From assembly GCA_900556665.1 (NCBI GenBank), contig USPX01000138.1, positions 1-5,714 of the forward strand: a DNA stretch of 5,714 nucleotides. The letters are read 5' to 3'. This DNA is from an uncultured Eubacteriales bacterium. Its GTDB lineage: Bacteria > Bacillota_A > Clostridia > Lachnospirales > Cellulosilyticaceae. The notes beneath the pieces are model-generated. The model was not told the DNA's origin. It did not search any database and saw nothing but the letters and a program-made list of their open reading frames with translations. A program made the position numbers and the translations under genes. Shown here in pieces: positions 1 to 5,714 of this stretch; positions within the stretch are counted from its first letter, which is position 1, and each line of letters begins with the position of its first letter.

Positions 1-1057
1 TAAAGGTGATTTATCAATGGTAAAAGCTAAAAATGATACACCAATGGGTTCAGGACCATATAAATGGGTTGGATATAATAACAACGTTGTATCTGTAACA
101 AAATTTGATGATTACTTCTTAGGTACTCCTAAAATTGAAAATATTAAATATCAAGTTATTGATGAAGAACAAAAAGTAAATGCAGTTATTTCAGGTGATA
201 TTGATATAACAAATCCAAGTGCTTCATTAGAAATAATGGATGAATTAGAAGCTAATGAAATTGAGTATTCTTTAGTTGGATTCCCGGGATATGGATATAT
301 TGCGATTTCAGCTAAGAGAGTTCCAGACTTAAAAGTTCGTGAAGGTTTAATGCACTTAATGACAAGAGAACAAGCTATTGCAACTTATTATGGTGAATTA
401 GCTGAAGTTATTGAAAGACCAATGACTCCAACATTAGCTGAATACCCACAAGATGCTAAAGAATACTGGGGATATGATAAAGAAAAAGCTTTAGAATGTT
501 TCAAAGAAGCTGGGTATGAACAAGTTGATGGTAAATTAGTTAAGAATGGAGAACAACTTAGTGTAGAAGTTGCTATAGGTAGTGCATCATCTCACCCATC
601 TACACCAATATTAACTCAAATGAAATCTGATATGGAAGAATTAGGAGCGGAACTTATAATTAGTGATGTTGATAGTTCTATATTATTTAACCGTATGAAT
701 AATGATGATGTTGACATGTGGGTTGCAGCTTGGGGAAATTCTACTGACTGTGACTTAACTCAAATCTTTGGAAGTGAATTCACAAAGGCTGGTGGTTCAA
801 ATAGAACTTGGGTACAAGATGCTAAAGTAGATGATTTATTACAACAAGTAATGCAAACTCTTGATTTTGATAAAAGAAAAGAATTAGTTGCAGAAGAGTT
901 AGACCAAATTATGAGCTGGGCTACTTATATGCCAGTTTATCAACGTAAAGAGTTATGGATTTATAATCCTGATACAGTTAATACAGATACAATTCCAGAA
1001 AATACTTCAACTTATTATAACTATGTAAATGAAATTCACTCATTAGAATTAAAATAA
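1..1057 (+). CDS. Peptide ABC transporter substrate-binding protein (SBP_bac_5 family), 5'-truncated by window edge
   Basis: This is the C-terminal part of an extracellular family 5 solute-binding protein, which captures oligo- or dipeptides outside the membrane and hands them to OppB/OppC. The reading frame is open from base 2 (first codons K-G-D-L-S) into ATG 17, so that ATG is almost certainly internal. Full-length relatives have about 500-600 residues; here about 351 are present, so the signal peptide, lipobox and first lobe lie off the window. Counting from M17, family hallmarks are PMGSGPYKW (9-17), KVREGLMHLMTREQAI (106-121), the YDKEKALECFKEAGY segment (153-167) and DMWVAAWG (233-240). 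An acidic DCD (244-246) stands where peptide-binding relatives often carry a DPD. It ends in TAA at 1055 and is followed by a hairpin, then oppB. The ligand cannot be decided: peptide is inferred from family and operon, while nickel or other ligands remain possible. Confidence 0.95.
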   Translation, partial: KGDLSMVKAKNDTPMGSGPYKWVGYNNNVVSVTKFDDYFLGTPKIENIKYQVIDEEQKVNAVISGDIDITNPSASLEIMDELEANEIEYSLVGFPGYGYIAISAKRVPDLKVREGLMHLMTREQAIATYYGELAEVIERPMTPTLAEYPQDAKEYWGYDKEKALECFKEAGYEQVDGKLVKNGEQLSVEVAIGSASSHPSTPILTQMKSDMEELGAELIISDVDSSILFNRMNNDDVDMWVAAWGNSTDCDLTQIFGSEFTKAGGSNRTWVQDAKVDDLLQQVMQTLDFDKRKELVAEELDQIMSWATYMPVYQRKELWIYNPDTVNTDTIPENTSTYYNYVNEIHSLELK

Positions 1058-1073
1058 TTCTAAATTATTTAGT

Positions 1074-1107
1074 TATGAGGATGTTTTAATTAGCATCCTC
1101 ATATTTT
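1074..1107 (+). terminator. Intercistronic hairpin between binding-protein gene and oppB (attenuating terminator / mRNA stabiliser)
   Basis: Seen directly: arms at 1074-1085 and 1092-1103 pair over 12 positions (core ATGAGGATG with CATCCTCAT, one G-T wobble), leaving a 6-base loop. A short run TTTT (1104-1107) follows, broken by A on both sides. The weak T-tract suggests incomplete termination. Hairpins in this place are well known in binding-protein-dependent importer operons. They reduce transcription into the permease genes or protect the upstream mRNA 3' end, giving more binding protein than membrane components. The functional reading is inference. Confidence 0.7.
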
Positions 1108-1149
1108 AATACATATAGATTGCAATAAATTGAAGGGAAGAGGTGTATT

Positions 1150-2118
1150 ATGAAGCAATATATTATACGTCGTATATTAATTAGTATTGTGGTTCTTTTT
1201 GGTGTATCTTTTTTAATTTATGGTATATTACGTTGTATGCCAGGGGATTTTGTTGAGCAAATGACTTCAGGAAATCCAAGTATAACTGCAGAACAAAAAG
1301 AACTATTAAGAGAATCTTATGGTTTAAACGGTGGAGTTGTTGAGGGATATGTAGGTTGGGTAAAAAATGCTCTTAAAGGTGATTTTGGAACATCATTCCT
1401 TTATGCTAAACCTGTTACAGAAGTAATTTCAAGTAGAATGTGGACATCATTTTCACTAGCTGCTATTGCATTTGTTATAGAGTTACTTATAGCCATTCCA
1501 TTGGGTATATTATCGGCAAACAGACAATATACAAAAACAGATTATGCTATTGTTTTCCTAGCTTTAGCAGGTATATCTTTACCAAGCTTCTTCTTAGCGG
1601 CAGTATTACAAAGAATTTTTGCAATGGGATTAGGATGGTTACCACTATCGGGAATGGTTACTGCTAGAGAGAATTTTACAGGCTTTAGGTTAACATTAGA
1701 TATAGGATATCATTTTATTTTACCCATAACGGTGTTCGTTATTACTGGAATAGGTGGTTGGCTAAGATATGTTAGAACTAATATGTTAGAAGTATTAAAT
1801 GCTGACTATATAAGAACAGCACGTGCTAAGGGATTAGCAGAAAGAAAAGTTATATATAAGCATGGATTTAGAAATACATTAATACCAATAGTAACATTCA
1901 TTGGAGGAACAATACCAAGTTTATTTGCTGGTGCTATTATAGCAGAAGGTATATTTTCTATTCCTGGATTAGGAAAGGCTGCTCTTGATGCAGTTAGTAG
2001 TAAGGACTTACCTTTCTTAATGGGATATTTAATGTTTATGGCTGTGCTTACATTAGTGGGAACACTTATTTCTGATATTCTATATGCAGTAGTCGATCCG
2101 AGAGTTAGATATAATTAG
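1150..2118 (+). CDS. oppB: Oligopeptide ABC transporter permease OppB/DppB
   Basis: This integral membrane subunit of the peptide importer forms half of the translocation channel with OppC. Its 322 residues match the usual OppB/DppB length (about 305-340). The N terminus, MKQYIIRRIL followed by a hydrophobic helix (about 9-28) and CMPGD (29-33), is typical. Further predicted membrane segments lie near 98-122, 132-156, 186-206, 244-266 and 288-312. The cytoplasmic EAA loop that docks on the ATPase is at about 218-246 (DYIRTARAKGL, then RNTLIP). The conserved GIFSIPGLGKAALDA (267-281) and a C-terminal DPRVRY (316-321) are also present. The start ATG is preceded by the purine-rich GAAGGGAAGAGGTG (1132-1145). 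The gene lies 92 bases after the binding-protein gene and its TAG stop is part of the oppC ribosome site. Opp versus Dpp/App assignment is not resolvable from sequence alone. Confidence 0.95.
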   Translation: MKQYIIRRILISIVVLFGVSFLIYGILRCMPGDFVEQMTSGNPSITAEQKELLRESYGLNGGVVEGYVGWVKNALKGDFGTSFLYAKPVTEVISSRMWTSFSLAAIAFVIELLIAIPLGILSANRQYTKTDYAIVFLALAGISLPSFFLAAVLQRIFAMGLGWLPLSGMVTARENFTGFRLTLDIGYHFILPITVFVITGIGGWLRYVRTNMLEVLNADYIRTARAKGLAERKVIYKHGFRNTLIPIVTFIGGTIPSLFAGAIIAEGIFSIPGLGKAALDAVSSKDLPFLMGYLMFMAVLTLVGTLISDILYAVVDPRVRYN

Positions 2119-2122
2119 GAGG
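2117..2122 (+). promoter_or_regulatory. Shine-Dalgarno site of oppC overlapping the oppB stop codon
   Basis: A perfect AGGAGG begins inside the TAG stop of oppB (2116-2118) and lies 7 bases before ATG 2130. This spacing favours ATG 2130 over the in-frame TTG at 2127, which would leave only 4 bases. The overlap implies translational coupling of oppB and oppC. Confidence 0.85.
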
Positions 2123-2129
2123 TATTTTG

Positions 2130-3146
2130 ATGTTAACTTCAGAAGAAATTAAAAACACAAAGCAAGTAAATCAAGAAGAAGAAGATATATTTGAACAAAA
2201 CCAAATAATTCAAACTCCAGGTCAATTAATAATGAAGAGATTTTTAAGAAATAAGTTAGCTATTTTTGGAGTATGTATTATTTTAGCAATTTCTCTTTTC
2301 TCATTTGTAGGACCATTATTCTCACCATATGGAGAGTATGAAATATTTTATATAAATCAAACTACTGGTGAAGAAATTAGAATGACAGAAGTAGATAAAA
2401 TTAAAGAGAAAAATGTAGGAGTTAATGTTAAGGCGCCTATGTCAGCAGCGCATCCCTTAGGAACAGATGCTGATGGTCGTGATGTGTTAACTAGACTTAT
2501 GTATGGTGGAAGAATATCACTTATATTCAGTGTTGTAGTAACAATTATAGAGTTATTATTAGGTGTAACTCTAGGAGGTGTAGCTGGATATTATGGTGGT
2601 AAGGTAGATATGATAATTATGAGATTAGTAGACATATTTTACTGTATACCATTTTTCCCATTAATGTTAGTTACTGCATCATTAATGTCTGCATTTGGAG
2701 TTAAGCCACAAATGAAGATTTATTACTTAATGTTAATAATGGGTGTGTTTAACTGGGCAGGTGTTGCCAGAATGGTCAGAGGGCAAATTTTATCAATTCG
2801 TGAAATGGATTATATGCAAGCAGCCGAAGCATGTGGACTTAGTGTTCCACGTAAAATATTTAAGCATTTAATTCCAAATGTTACACCAGTAATTATTGTT
2901 ATGGCTACTATGGATCTTGGTTCCTTTATATTAACAGAATCTGCATTAAGTTTCTTAGGAGTAGGGCTTGCTTTCCCATATGCTTCGTTAGGTAACATGG
3001 TTAATGCTGTAAATAGCTCTGTAATAATGAAAAATTATTTAAATATTTGGTTACCACCAGGAATGTTAATTCTATTTATAGTTATGGCATTTAACTTTAT
3101 TGGTGATGGTTTACGTGATGCATTCGATCCAAAGATGAAAAGGTAG
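2130..3146 (+). CDS. oppC: Oligopeptide ABC transporter permease OppC/DppC
   Basis: This is the second channel-forming membrane subunit, partner of OppB. From ATG 2130 it has 338 residues; a TTG at 2127 is in frame, but ATG fits the AGGAGG site better. The OppC N-terminal domain is visible: an acidic cytoplasmic stretch (5-25), then PGQLIMKRFLRNKLA (30-44), first membrane helix about 43-63, and an external loop to about 107. The hallmark HPLGTDADGRDVLTRLMYGGR (108-128) follows. Further membrane segments are near 130-153, 165-188, 197-217, 251-275 and 306-327. The EAA loop that contacts the ATPases is at 227-250 (DYMQAAEACGL, then HLIPN). SALSFLGVGL (271-280) and the terminal DAFDPKMKR are typical. 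The external loop after helix 1 (about 66-107) looks long and charged. The TAG stop lies inside the oppD ribosome site, 10 bases before oppD. Confidence 0.94.
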   Translation: MLTSEEIKNTKQVNQEEEDIFEQNQIIQTPGQLIMKRFLRNKLAIFGVCIILAISLFSFVGPLFSPYGEYEIFYINQTTGEEIRMTEVDKIKEKNVGVNVKAPMSAAHPLGTDADGRDVLTRLMYGGRISLIFSVVVTIIELLLGVTLGGVAGYYGGKVDMIIMRLVDIFYCIPFFPLMLVTASLMSAFGVKPQMKIYYLMLIMGVFNWAGVARMVRGQILSIREMDYMQAAEACGLSVPRKIFKHLIPNVTPVIIVMATMDLGSFILTESALSFLGVGLAFPYASLGNMVNAVNSSVIMKNYLNIWLPPGMLILFIVMAFNFIGDGLRDAFDPKMKR

Positions 3147-3156
3147 GTGAGCTTAA

Positions 3157-4293
3157 ATGGAAATGACTAAAAAAGAATTTAAAAAACAACAAAGAGCTAA
3201 AATGAAAGAGATAAAAAAATTCAATGCTAAGATGTATAAAAAATATAATAAGGAAAAGAAATTAAAGAATGTTCCTGAATCCTATTATACAACTACTATG
3301 AGCAATGAAAATAATGTATTAGAGTTTCATAATTTACAGACTCACTTTTTTACTGATACAGGAACTGTAAAAGCTGTTGATGGGGTATCTTTTAATATTC
3401 CTAAAGGCTCAACAGTTGGTGTTGTTGGAGAATCTGGATGTGGTAAATCTGTAACAAGTTTATCAATAATGAGATTATTACAAGGTCCACAAGGTCAAAT
3501 TGTAGGTGGAGAAATAAGATTTAATAATAAAAATACTGGTAAGGCTATAGATATTACAAAGCTTCCAATGAGTGAAATGCAAAAGATTCGTGGTAATGAA
3601 ATTTCAATGATATTCCAAGAGCCAATGACAAGTTTAAATCCTGTATTTACTATAGGAGATCAATTGGCAGAGCCAATAGAGCTACACAATCCTAAGATGA
3701 AAAAGAAAGATGTAGAAGCAAAAGTAATAGAGTTATTAAAATTAGTAGGAATAGCTGATGCTGAAGGAGTAATTAATAGATATCCACATGAACTAAGTGG
3801 TGGAATGAAGCAAAGAATAGTAATTGCAATGGCATTATGTTGCGATCCACAACTTATTGTTGCAGATGAACCAACTACTGCTCTTGATGTTACTATTCAA
3901 GCTCAAGTTTTAGATTTACTTCGTGATTTAAAGCATAAGATTAATGCATCTATAATGCTTATTACACATGACCTTGGTGTTGTTGCAAGTATGTGTGATT
4001 ATGTTGTAGTTATGTATGCCGGTAGAGTTATTGAAAAAGGAACAGTACATGAAATATTTAAGGACCCTAAGCATCCTTATACAATTGGTTTAATTAAGTC
4101 ATTACCAAGTCTTAATGCTGGTAATGAGAAGTTATACTCTATTCCAGGTAATGTTCCAAATCCAATTAATATGCCAAATCATTGCTACTTTAAAAATCGT
4201 TGCGATAAATGTTTTGACACATGTTTTGGTGATTATCCTTCTATTAAGAAAATAACAGAAACACATGAAGTAAGTTGTCATCTTTATGAGTAA
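3157..4293 (+). CDS. oppD: Oligopeptide ABC transporter ATP-binding protein OppD
   Basis: This cytoplasmic ATPase powers peptide import as a heterodimer with OppF. All ABC motifs are intact: Walker A GESGCGKS (91-98), Q-loop Q154, signature LSGGMKQR (213-220), Walker B LIVADEP (233-239), D-loop ALD (242-244) and H-loop H271. The C-terminal oligopeptide/dipeptide (oligo_HPY) region has HPYTIGLIKSLP (306-317) and cysteines C343, C349, C352, C356 and C374. Such cysteines bind a [4Fe-4S] cluster in at least one DppD structure, as I recall. At 378 residues it exceeds the usual 320-340 because of a 47-residue N-terminal extension, which is very basic over residues 1-38 (16 Lys/Arg, 4 Glu). The ABC domain proper begins at M48 (MSNENNVLEFHNL). 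ATG 3157 is chosen because AGGTGA (3145-3150) lies 6 bases upstream, while no ribosome site precedes the internal ATG at 3298. Confidence 0.95.
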   Translation: MEMTKKEFKKQQRAKMKEIKKFNAKMYKKYNKEKKLKNVPESYYTTTMSNENNVLEFHNLQTHFFTDTGTVKAVDGVSFNIPKGSTVGVVGESGCGKSVTSLSIMRLLQGPQGQIVGGEIRFNNKNTGKAIDITKLPMSEMQKIRGNEISMIFQEPMTSLNPVFTIGDQLAEPIELHNPKMKKKDVEAKVIELLKLVGIADAEGVINRYPHELSGGMKQRIVIAMALCCDPQLIVADEPTTALDVTIQAQVLDLLRDLKHKINASIMLITHDLGVVASMCDYVVVMYAGRVIEKGTVHEIFKDPKHPYTIGLIKSLPSLNAGNEKLYSIPGNVPNPINMPNHCYFKNRCDKCFDTCFGDYPSIKKITETHEVSCHLYE

Positions 4294-4313
4294 GGCAGAA
4301 AGGTAGGTAAAAC

Positions 4314-5291
4314 ATGAGTAACGAAAATATTTTAGAAGTTAGAAATTTAAAGAAGCATTTTCCTATAAAAGCAGGAGTATTTCAAAAAGTTGTTGGACAT
4401 GTTAAATCAGTGGATGGTGTATCTTTTGAGATAAAAAAGGGACAAACATTTGGATTAGTTGGTGAATCAGGATGTGGTAAGACTACAACAGGTAGAACTA
4501 TATTAAGATTAACGGAACCTACTGAGGGTGAAGCTATATTAAATGGAAAAGATATTTTTAAAATGTCTAAAAAAGAACTTCAAAAAATTAGACCAGAGAT
4601 TCAAATTATTTTCCAGGATCCATATTCATCATTAGATCCACGTATGCCAGTTGGTGAAATCATTGGTGAAGCAGTAAGAGCTCATAATATAGTTCCTAAA
4701 GAACAATATAGAGATTATATAATGCAAATAATGAAAGATTGTGGTTTAAGACCTTATCATATAGATCGTTATCCACATGAATTTTCAGGTGGACAACGTC
4801 AACGTATTTGTATTGCTCGTGCATTAGCACTTAATCCAAGTTTAATAATTGCTGATGAACCAGTTAGTGCATTAGATGTGTCTATTCAAGCTCAAATAAT
4901 AAATTTAATGAAAGAGCTTCAAGCAAAGAGAGGCATATCATATCTTTTCATATCACATGATTTGTCAGTTGTAAAATATATTTCTGATGTTATAGGTGTA
5001 ATGTACTTAGGTAATTTAGTTGAAATGGCGCCAAAGGATGAGTTATTTGATAATCCGCTACATCCATATACACAAGCGCTATTAAGTGCTGTTCCAGTTC
5101 CAGATCCAGATTTTAAAATGGATAGAACTATATTAGAAGGAGATCTTCCGTCTCCAGCTAATCCACCAGTTGGATGTAAATTTAATACACGTTGTTCTAA
5201 GTGTATGGATATATGTAAGAAAGAGCAACCTGAATTGAAATTAAAAAAGAATGGACATAAAATAGCTTGCCATTTATATGATAATGAATAG
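4314..5291 (+). CDS. oppF: Oligopeptide ABC transporter ATP-binding protein OppF
   Basis: This is the second ATPase of the importer, pairing with OppD. Its 325 residues match the usual OppF/DppF length. Motifs are Walker A GESGCGKT (50-57), Q-loop Q101 in IIFQDPYSSLDPRM (98-111), signature FSGGQRQR (157-164), Walker B LIIADEP (177-183), ALD (186-188) and H-loop H215. The C-terminal oligo_HPY region includes HPYTQALLSAVP (250-261), PSPANPPVGC (279-288) and cysteines C288, C294, C297, C301 and C319. Their spacing is the same as in OppD and suggests an Fe-S site. The ATG is 20 bases after the oppD stop, with AAAGGTAGGT (4299-4308) ending 5 bases upstream. It is the last gene of the operon, followed by a strong terminator. 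PVSALD in place of PTTALD after Walker B is usual for OppF and separates it from OppD. Confidence 0.95.
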   Translation: MSNENILEVRNLKKHFPIKAGVFQKVVGHVKSVDGVSFEIKKGQTFGLVGESGCGKTTTGRTILRLTEPTEGEAILNGKDIFKMSKKELQKIRPEIQIIFQDPYSSLDPRMPVGEIIGEAVRAHNIVPKEQYRDYIMQIMKDCGLRPYHIDRYPHEFSGGQRQRICIARALALNPSLIIADEPVSALDVSIQAQIINLMKELQAKRGISYLFISHDLSVVKYISDVIGVMYLGNLVEMAPKDELFDNPLHPYTQALLSAVPVPDPDFKMDRTILEGDLPSPANPPVGCKFNTRCSKCMDICKKEQPELKLKKNGHKIACHLYDNE

Positions 5292-5308
5292 TTTAATATT
5301 ATGTAATG

Positions 5309-5338
5309 AAAAGCCACAGAAAGAATCTGTGGCTTTTT
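5309..5338 (+). terminator. Rho-independent terminator of the opp operon
   Basis: A perfect 12-bp stem (AAAAGCCACAGA at 5309-5320 with its complement at 5326-5337) encloses a 5-base AAGAA loop. The right arm runs into TTTTT (5334-5338). It lies 17 bases after the oppF stop. The minus strand also ends in four Ts after the same stem, so weak termination in that direction is possible. Confidence 0.93.
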
Positions 5339-5365
5339 GTAATTATTTTAAGAGCAATATATAAT
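5337..5365 (+). promoter_or_regulatory. Sigma-A-type promoter for the GIY-YIG gene
   Basis: A consensus -10 TATAAT (5360-5365) lies 17 bases after TTGTAA (5337-5342), a 4/6 match to the -35 consensus. The expected transcript start is near 5372, giving a leader of about 30 bases to ATG 5402. The -35 box shares its first two bases with the T-tract of the operon terminator, so this gene appears to be independently transcribed. No operator-like repeat was seen. Confidence 0.7.
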
Positions 5366-5401
5366 CTATAGAGAATAAAGTTATGGATAGGTAGATTAAG
5401 T

Positions 5402-5653
5402 ATGAATTACGTTTATATTTTAAGATGTAGTGATGATAGTTTATATACAGGCTGGACAAACAATCTAGAAAAAAGAATAAAAGCACATTCAAATGGAAAG
5501 GGTGCAAAATATACAAAGGCTAGATTGCCAGTTGAATTAGTTTATTTTGAAGAGTTTGAAGATAAGATAGAAGCTATGAGGCGAGAATATGCAATTAAGA
5601 AATTAACTAGGAAAGAAAAATTATTGTTAATAAAAAAACCACTTACAATGTAA
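5402..5653 (+). CDS. GIY-YIG nuclease-domain protein, UPF0213 (YazA/YhbQ) family
   Basis: This stand-alone GIY-YIG fold protein has 83 residues, a normal length for UPF0213. The two motif halves are YVY (3-5, the GIY position) and YTG (15-17, the YIG position) in LYTGWTNNLEKR. The catalytic-type arginine R25 and family segment GKGAKYTKARLPVELVY (32-48) follow. The likely metal-binding glutamate is E62 in MRREYAIKKL (59-68). Family knowledge: GIY-YIG domains cut DNA, but the physiological substrate of UPF0213 members is poorly defined, and a DNA-repair or processing role is only inferred. ATG 5402 has a modest ribosome site (AGGT, 5389-5392; 9-base spacing). It lies 110 bases after oppF, beyond the terminator and with its own promoter, so no link to peptide import is implied. 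Its last codons and stop lie inside an inverted repeat. Confidence 0.92.
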   Translation: MNYVYILRCSDDSLYTGWTNNLEKRIKAHSNGKGAKYTKARLPVELVYFEEFEDKIEAMRREYAIKKLTRKEKLLLIKKPLTM

Positions 5654-5658
5654 GTGGT
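5631..5658 (-). terminator. Minus-strand Rho-independent terminator overlapping the 3' end of the GIY-YIG gene
   Basis: A perfect 9-bp stem (ACCACTTAC at 5638-5646 with GTAAGTGGT at 5650-5658) has a 3-base loop. Seven As (5632-5638) lie on its left, so the minus-strand transcript would read the stem followed by a run of Us. On the + strand the stem is followed by CTAAATCG with no T-tract, so it should not terminate the GIY-YIG transcript efficiently by the canonical route. The GIY-YIG stop TAA (5651-5653) is inside the right arm. This orientation suggests a convergent gene to the right. The A-run also encodes lysines, so chance cannot be excluded. Confidence 0.65.
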
Positions 5659-5690
5659 CTAAATCGTTAAACTTATAGGGGAGTTTTGGA

Positions 5691-5714
5691 TTGGGTATTA
5701 TTTTGAATAATCCT
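5691..5714 (+). CDS. Possible start of a + strand gene, cut by window edge (unidentified)
   Basis: A TTG codon is preceded by AGGGGAG (5677-5683) at 7 bases and opens a frame that stays open to the end, reading M-G-I-I-L-N-N-P. The ribosome site and spacing are reasonable and the codons are typical of the neighbours, but only eight residues are visible and no function can be given. No convincing promoter lies between the GIY-YIG stop and this site. The competing reading is that this region holds the C terminus of a convergent minus-strand gene stopping at 5673-5675, which the minus-strand terminator supports. Low confidence. Confidence 0.25.

Noticed and set aside
17..19. ATG 17 as the true start of the binding-protein gene
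   Set aside because: The frame is open upstream to base 2, no ribosome site precedes it, and the GSGPYKW motif falls well inside family 5 proteins, so this Met is internal.
1104..1149. Separate promoter for oppB between the hairpin and the gene
   Set aside because: Only AT-rich sequence is present, with no -35/-10 pair at 16-18 base spacing that fits before the ribosome site.
1440..1667. 75-residue + strand frame inside oppB
   Set aside because: It is a shadow in another frame of a clear permease gene, with no ribosome site and no recognisable domain.
2127..2129. TTG start for oppC
   Set aside because: The adjacent ATG at 2130 has better spacing (7 bases) from the AGGAGG site and is the stronger initiation codon.
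2810..2998. 62-residue minus-strand frame inside oppC
   Set aside because: It lies antisense to the conserved EAA-loop region of oppC and is explained by codon constraint there.
4919..5317. 132-residue minus-strand frame antisense to oppF and the terminator
   Set aside because: It runs through the operon terminator stem and opposite the conserved C-terminal region of oppF, with no domain or ribosome site support.
5624..5649. Promoter for a + strand gene at the right edge (TTGTTA 5624-5629 and TACAAT 5644-5649)
   Set aside because: The spacer is only 14 bases, and TACAAT lies within the hairpin and coding sequence of the GIY-YIG gene.
5402..5653. GIY-YIG gene as a homing endonuclease or mobile-element gene
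   Set aside because: The 83-residue domain-only form matches the chromosomal UPF0213 family. No intron, intein, DNA-binding tail or flanking repeats are seen.

Overview
The window is AT-rich, with many ATA, AGA and TTA codons, purine-rich Shine-Dalgarno sites and tight gene packing. This points to a low-GC Firmicute, most likely a Clostridia-type bacterium; no species can be named from the sequence alone.

Positions 1-5291 hold a classic five-gene oligopeptide/dipeptide ABC importer operon, all on the + strand. It runs: a solute-binding protein cut by the left window edge, the permeases OppB and OppC, and the ATPases OppD and OppF. The binding protein captures peptide outside the membrane, OppB/OppC form the channel, and OppD/OppF hydrolyse ATP on the inner face. 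An imperfect-terminator hairpin (1074-1107) separates the binding-protein gene from the permease genes; it probably lets the binding protein be made in excess. The four downstream genes are separated by only about 10-20 bases, and their ribosome sites overlap or abut the preceding stop codons. A strong Rho-independent terminator (5309-5338) ends the operon.

Positions 5337-5653 hold an independent small unit. A near-consensus sigma-A-type promoter, whose -35 box overlaps the tail of the operon terminator, drives an 83-residue UPF0213-family GIY-YIG nuclease-domain protein. The 3' end of that gene lies inside a hairpin whose T-tract is on the minus strand, which looks like a terminator for a convergent gene beyond the right edge. 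The last ~55 bases are ambiguous: they could hold the tail of that convergent gene or the start of a + strand gene.

No undescribed system is evident; this is mostly an ordinary transporter locus. The most notable details are a lysine-rich 47-residue N-terminal extension on OppD with a relic-like internal start matching the start of OppF, an identical five-cysteine spacing at the C termini of both ATPases, and the regulatory architecture of the two intergenic regions.
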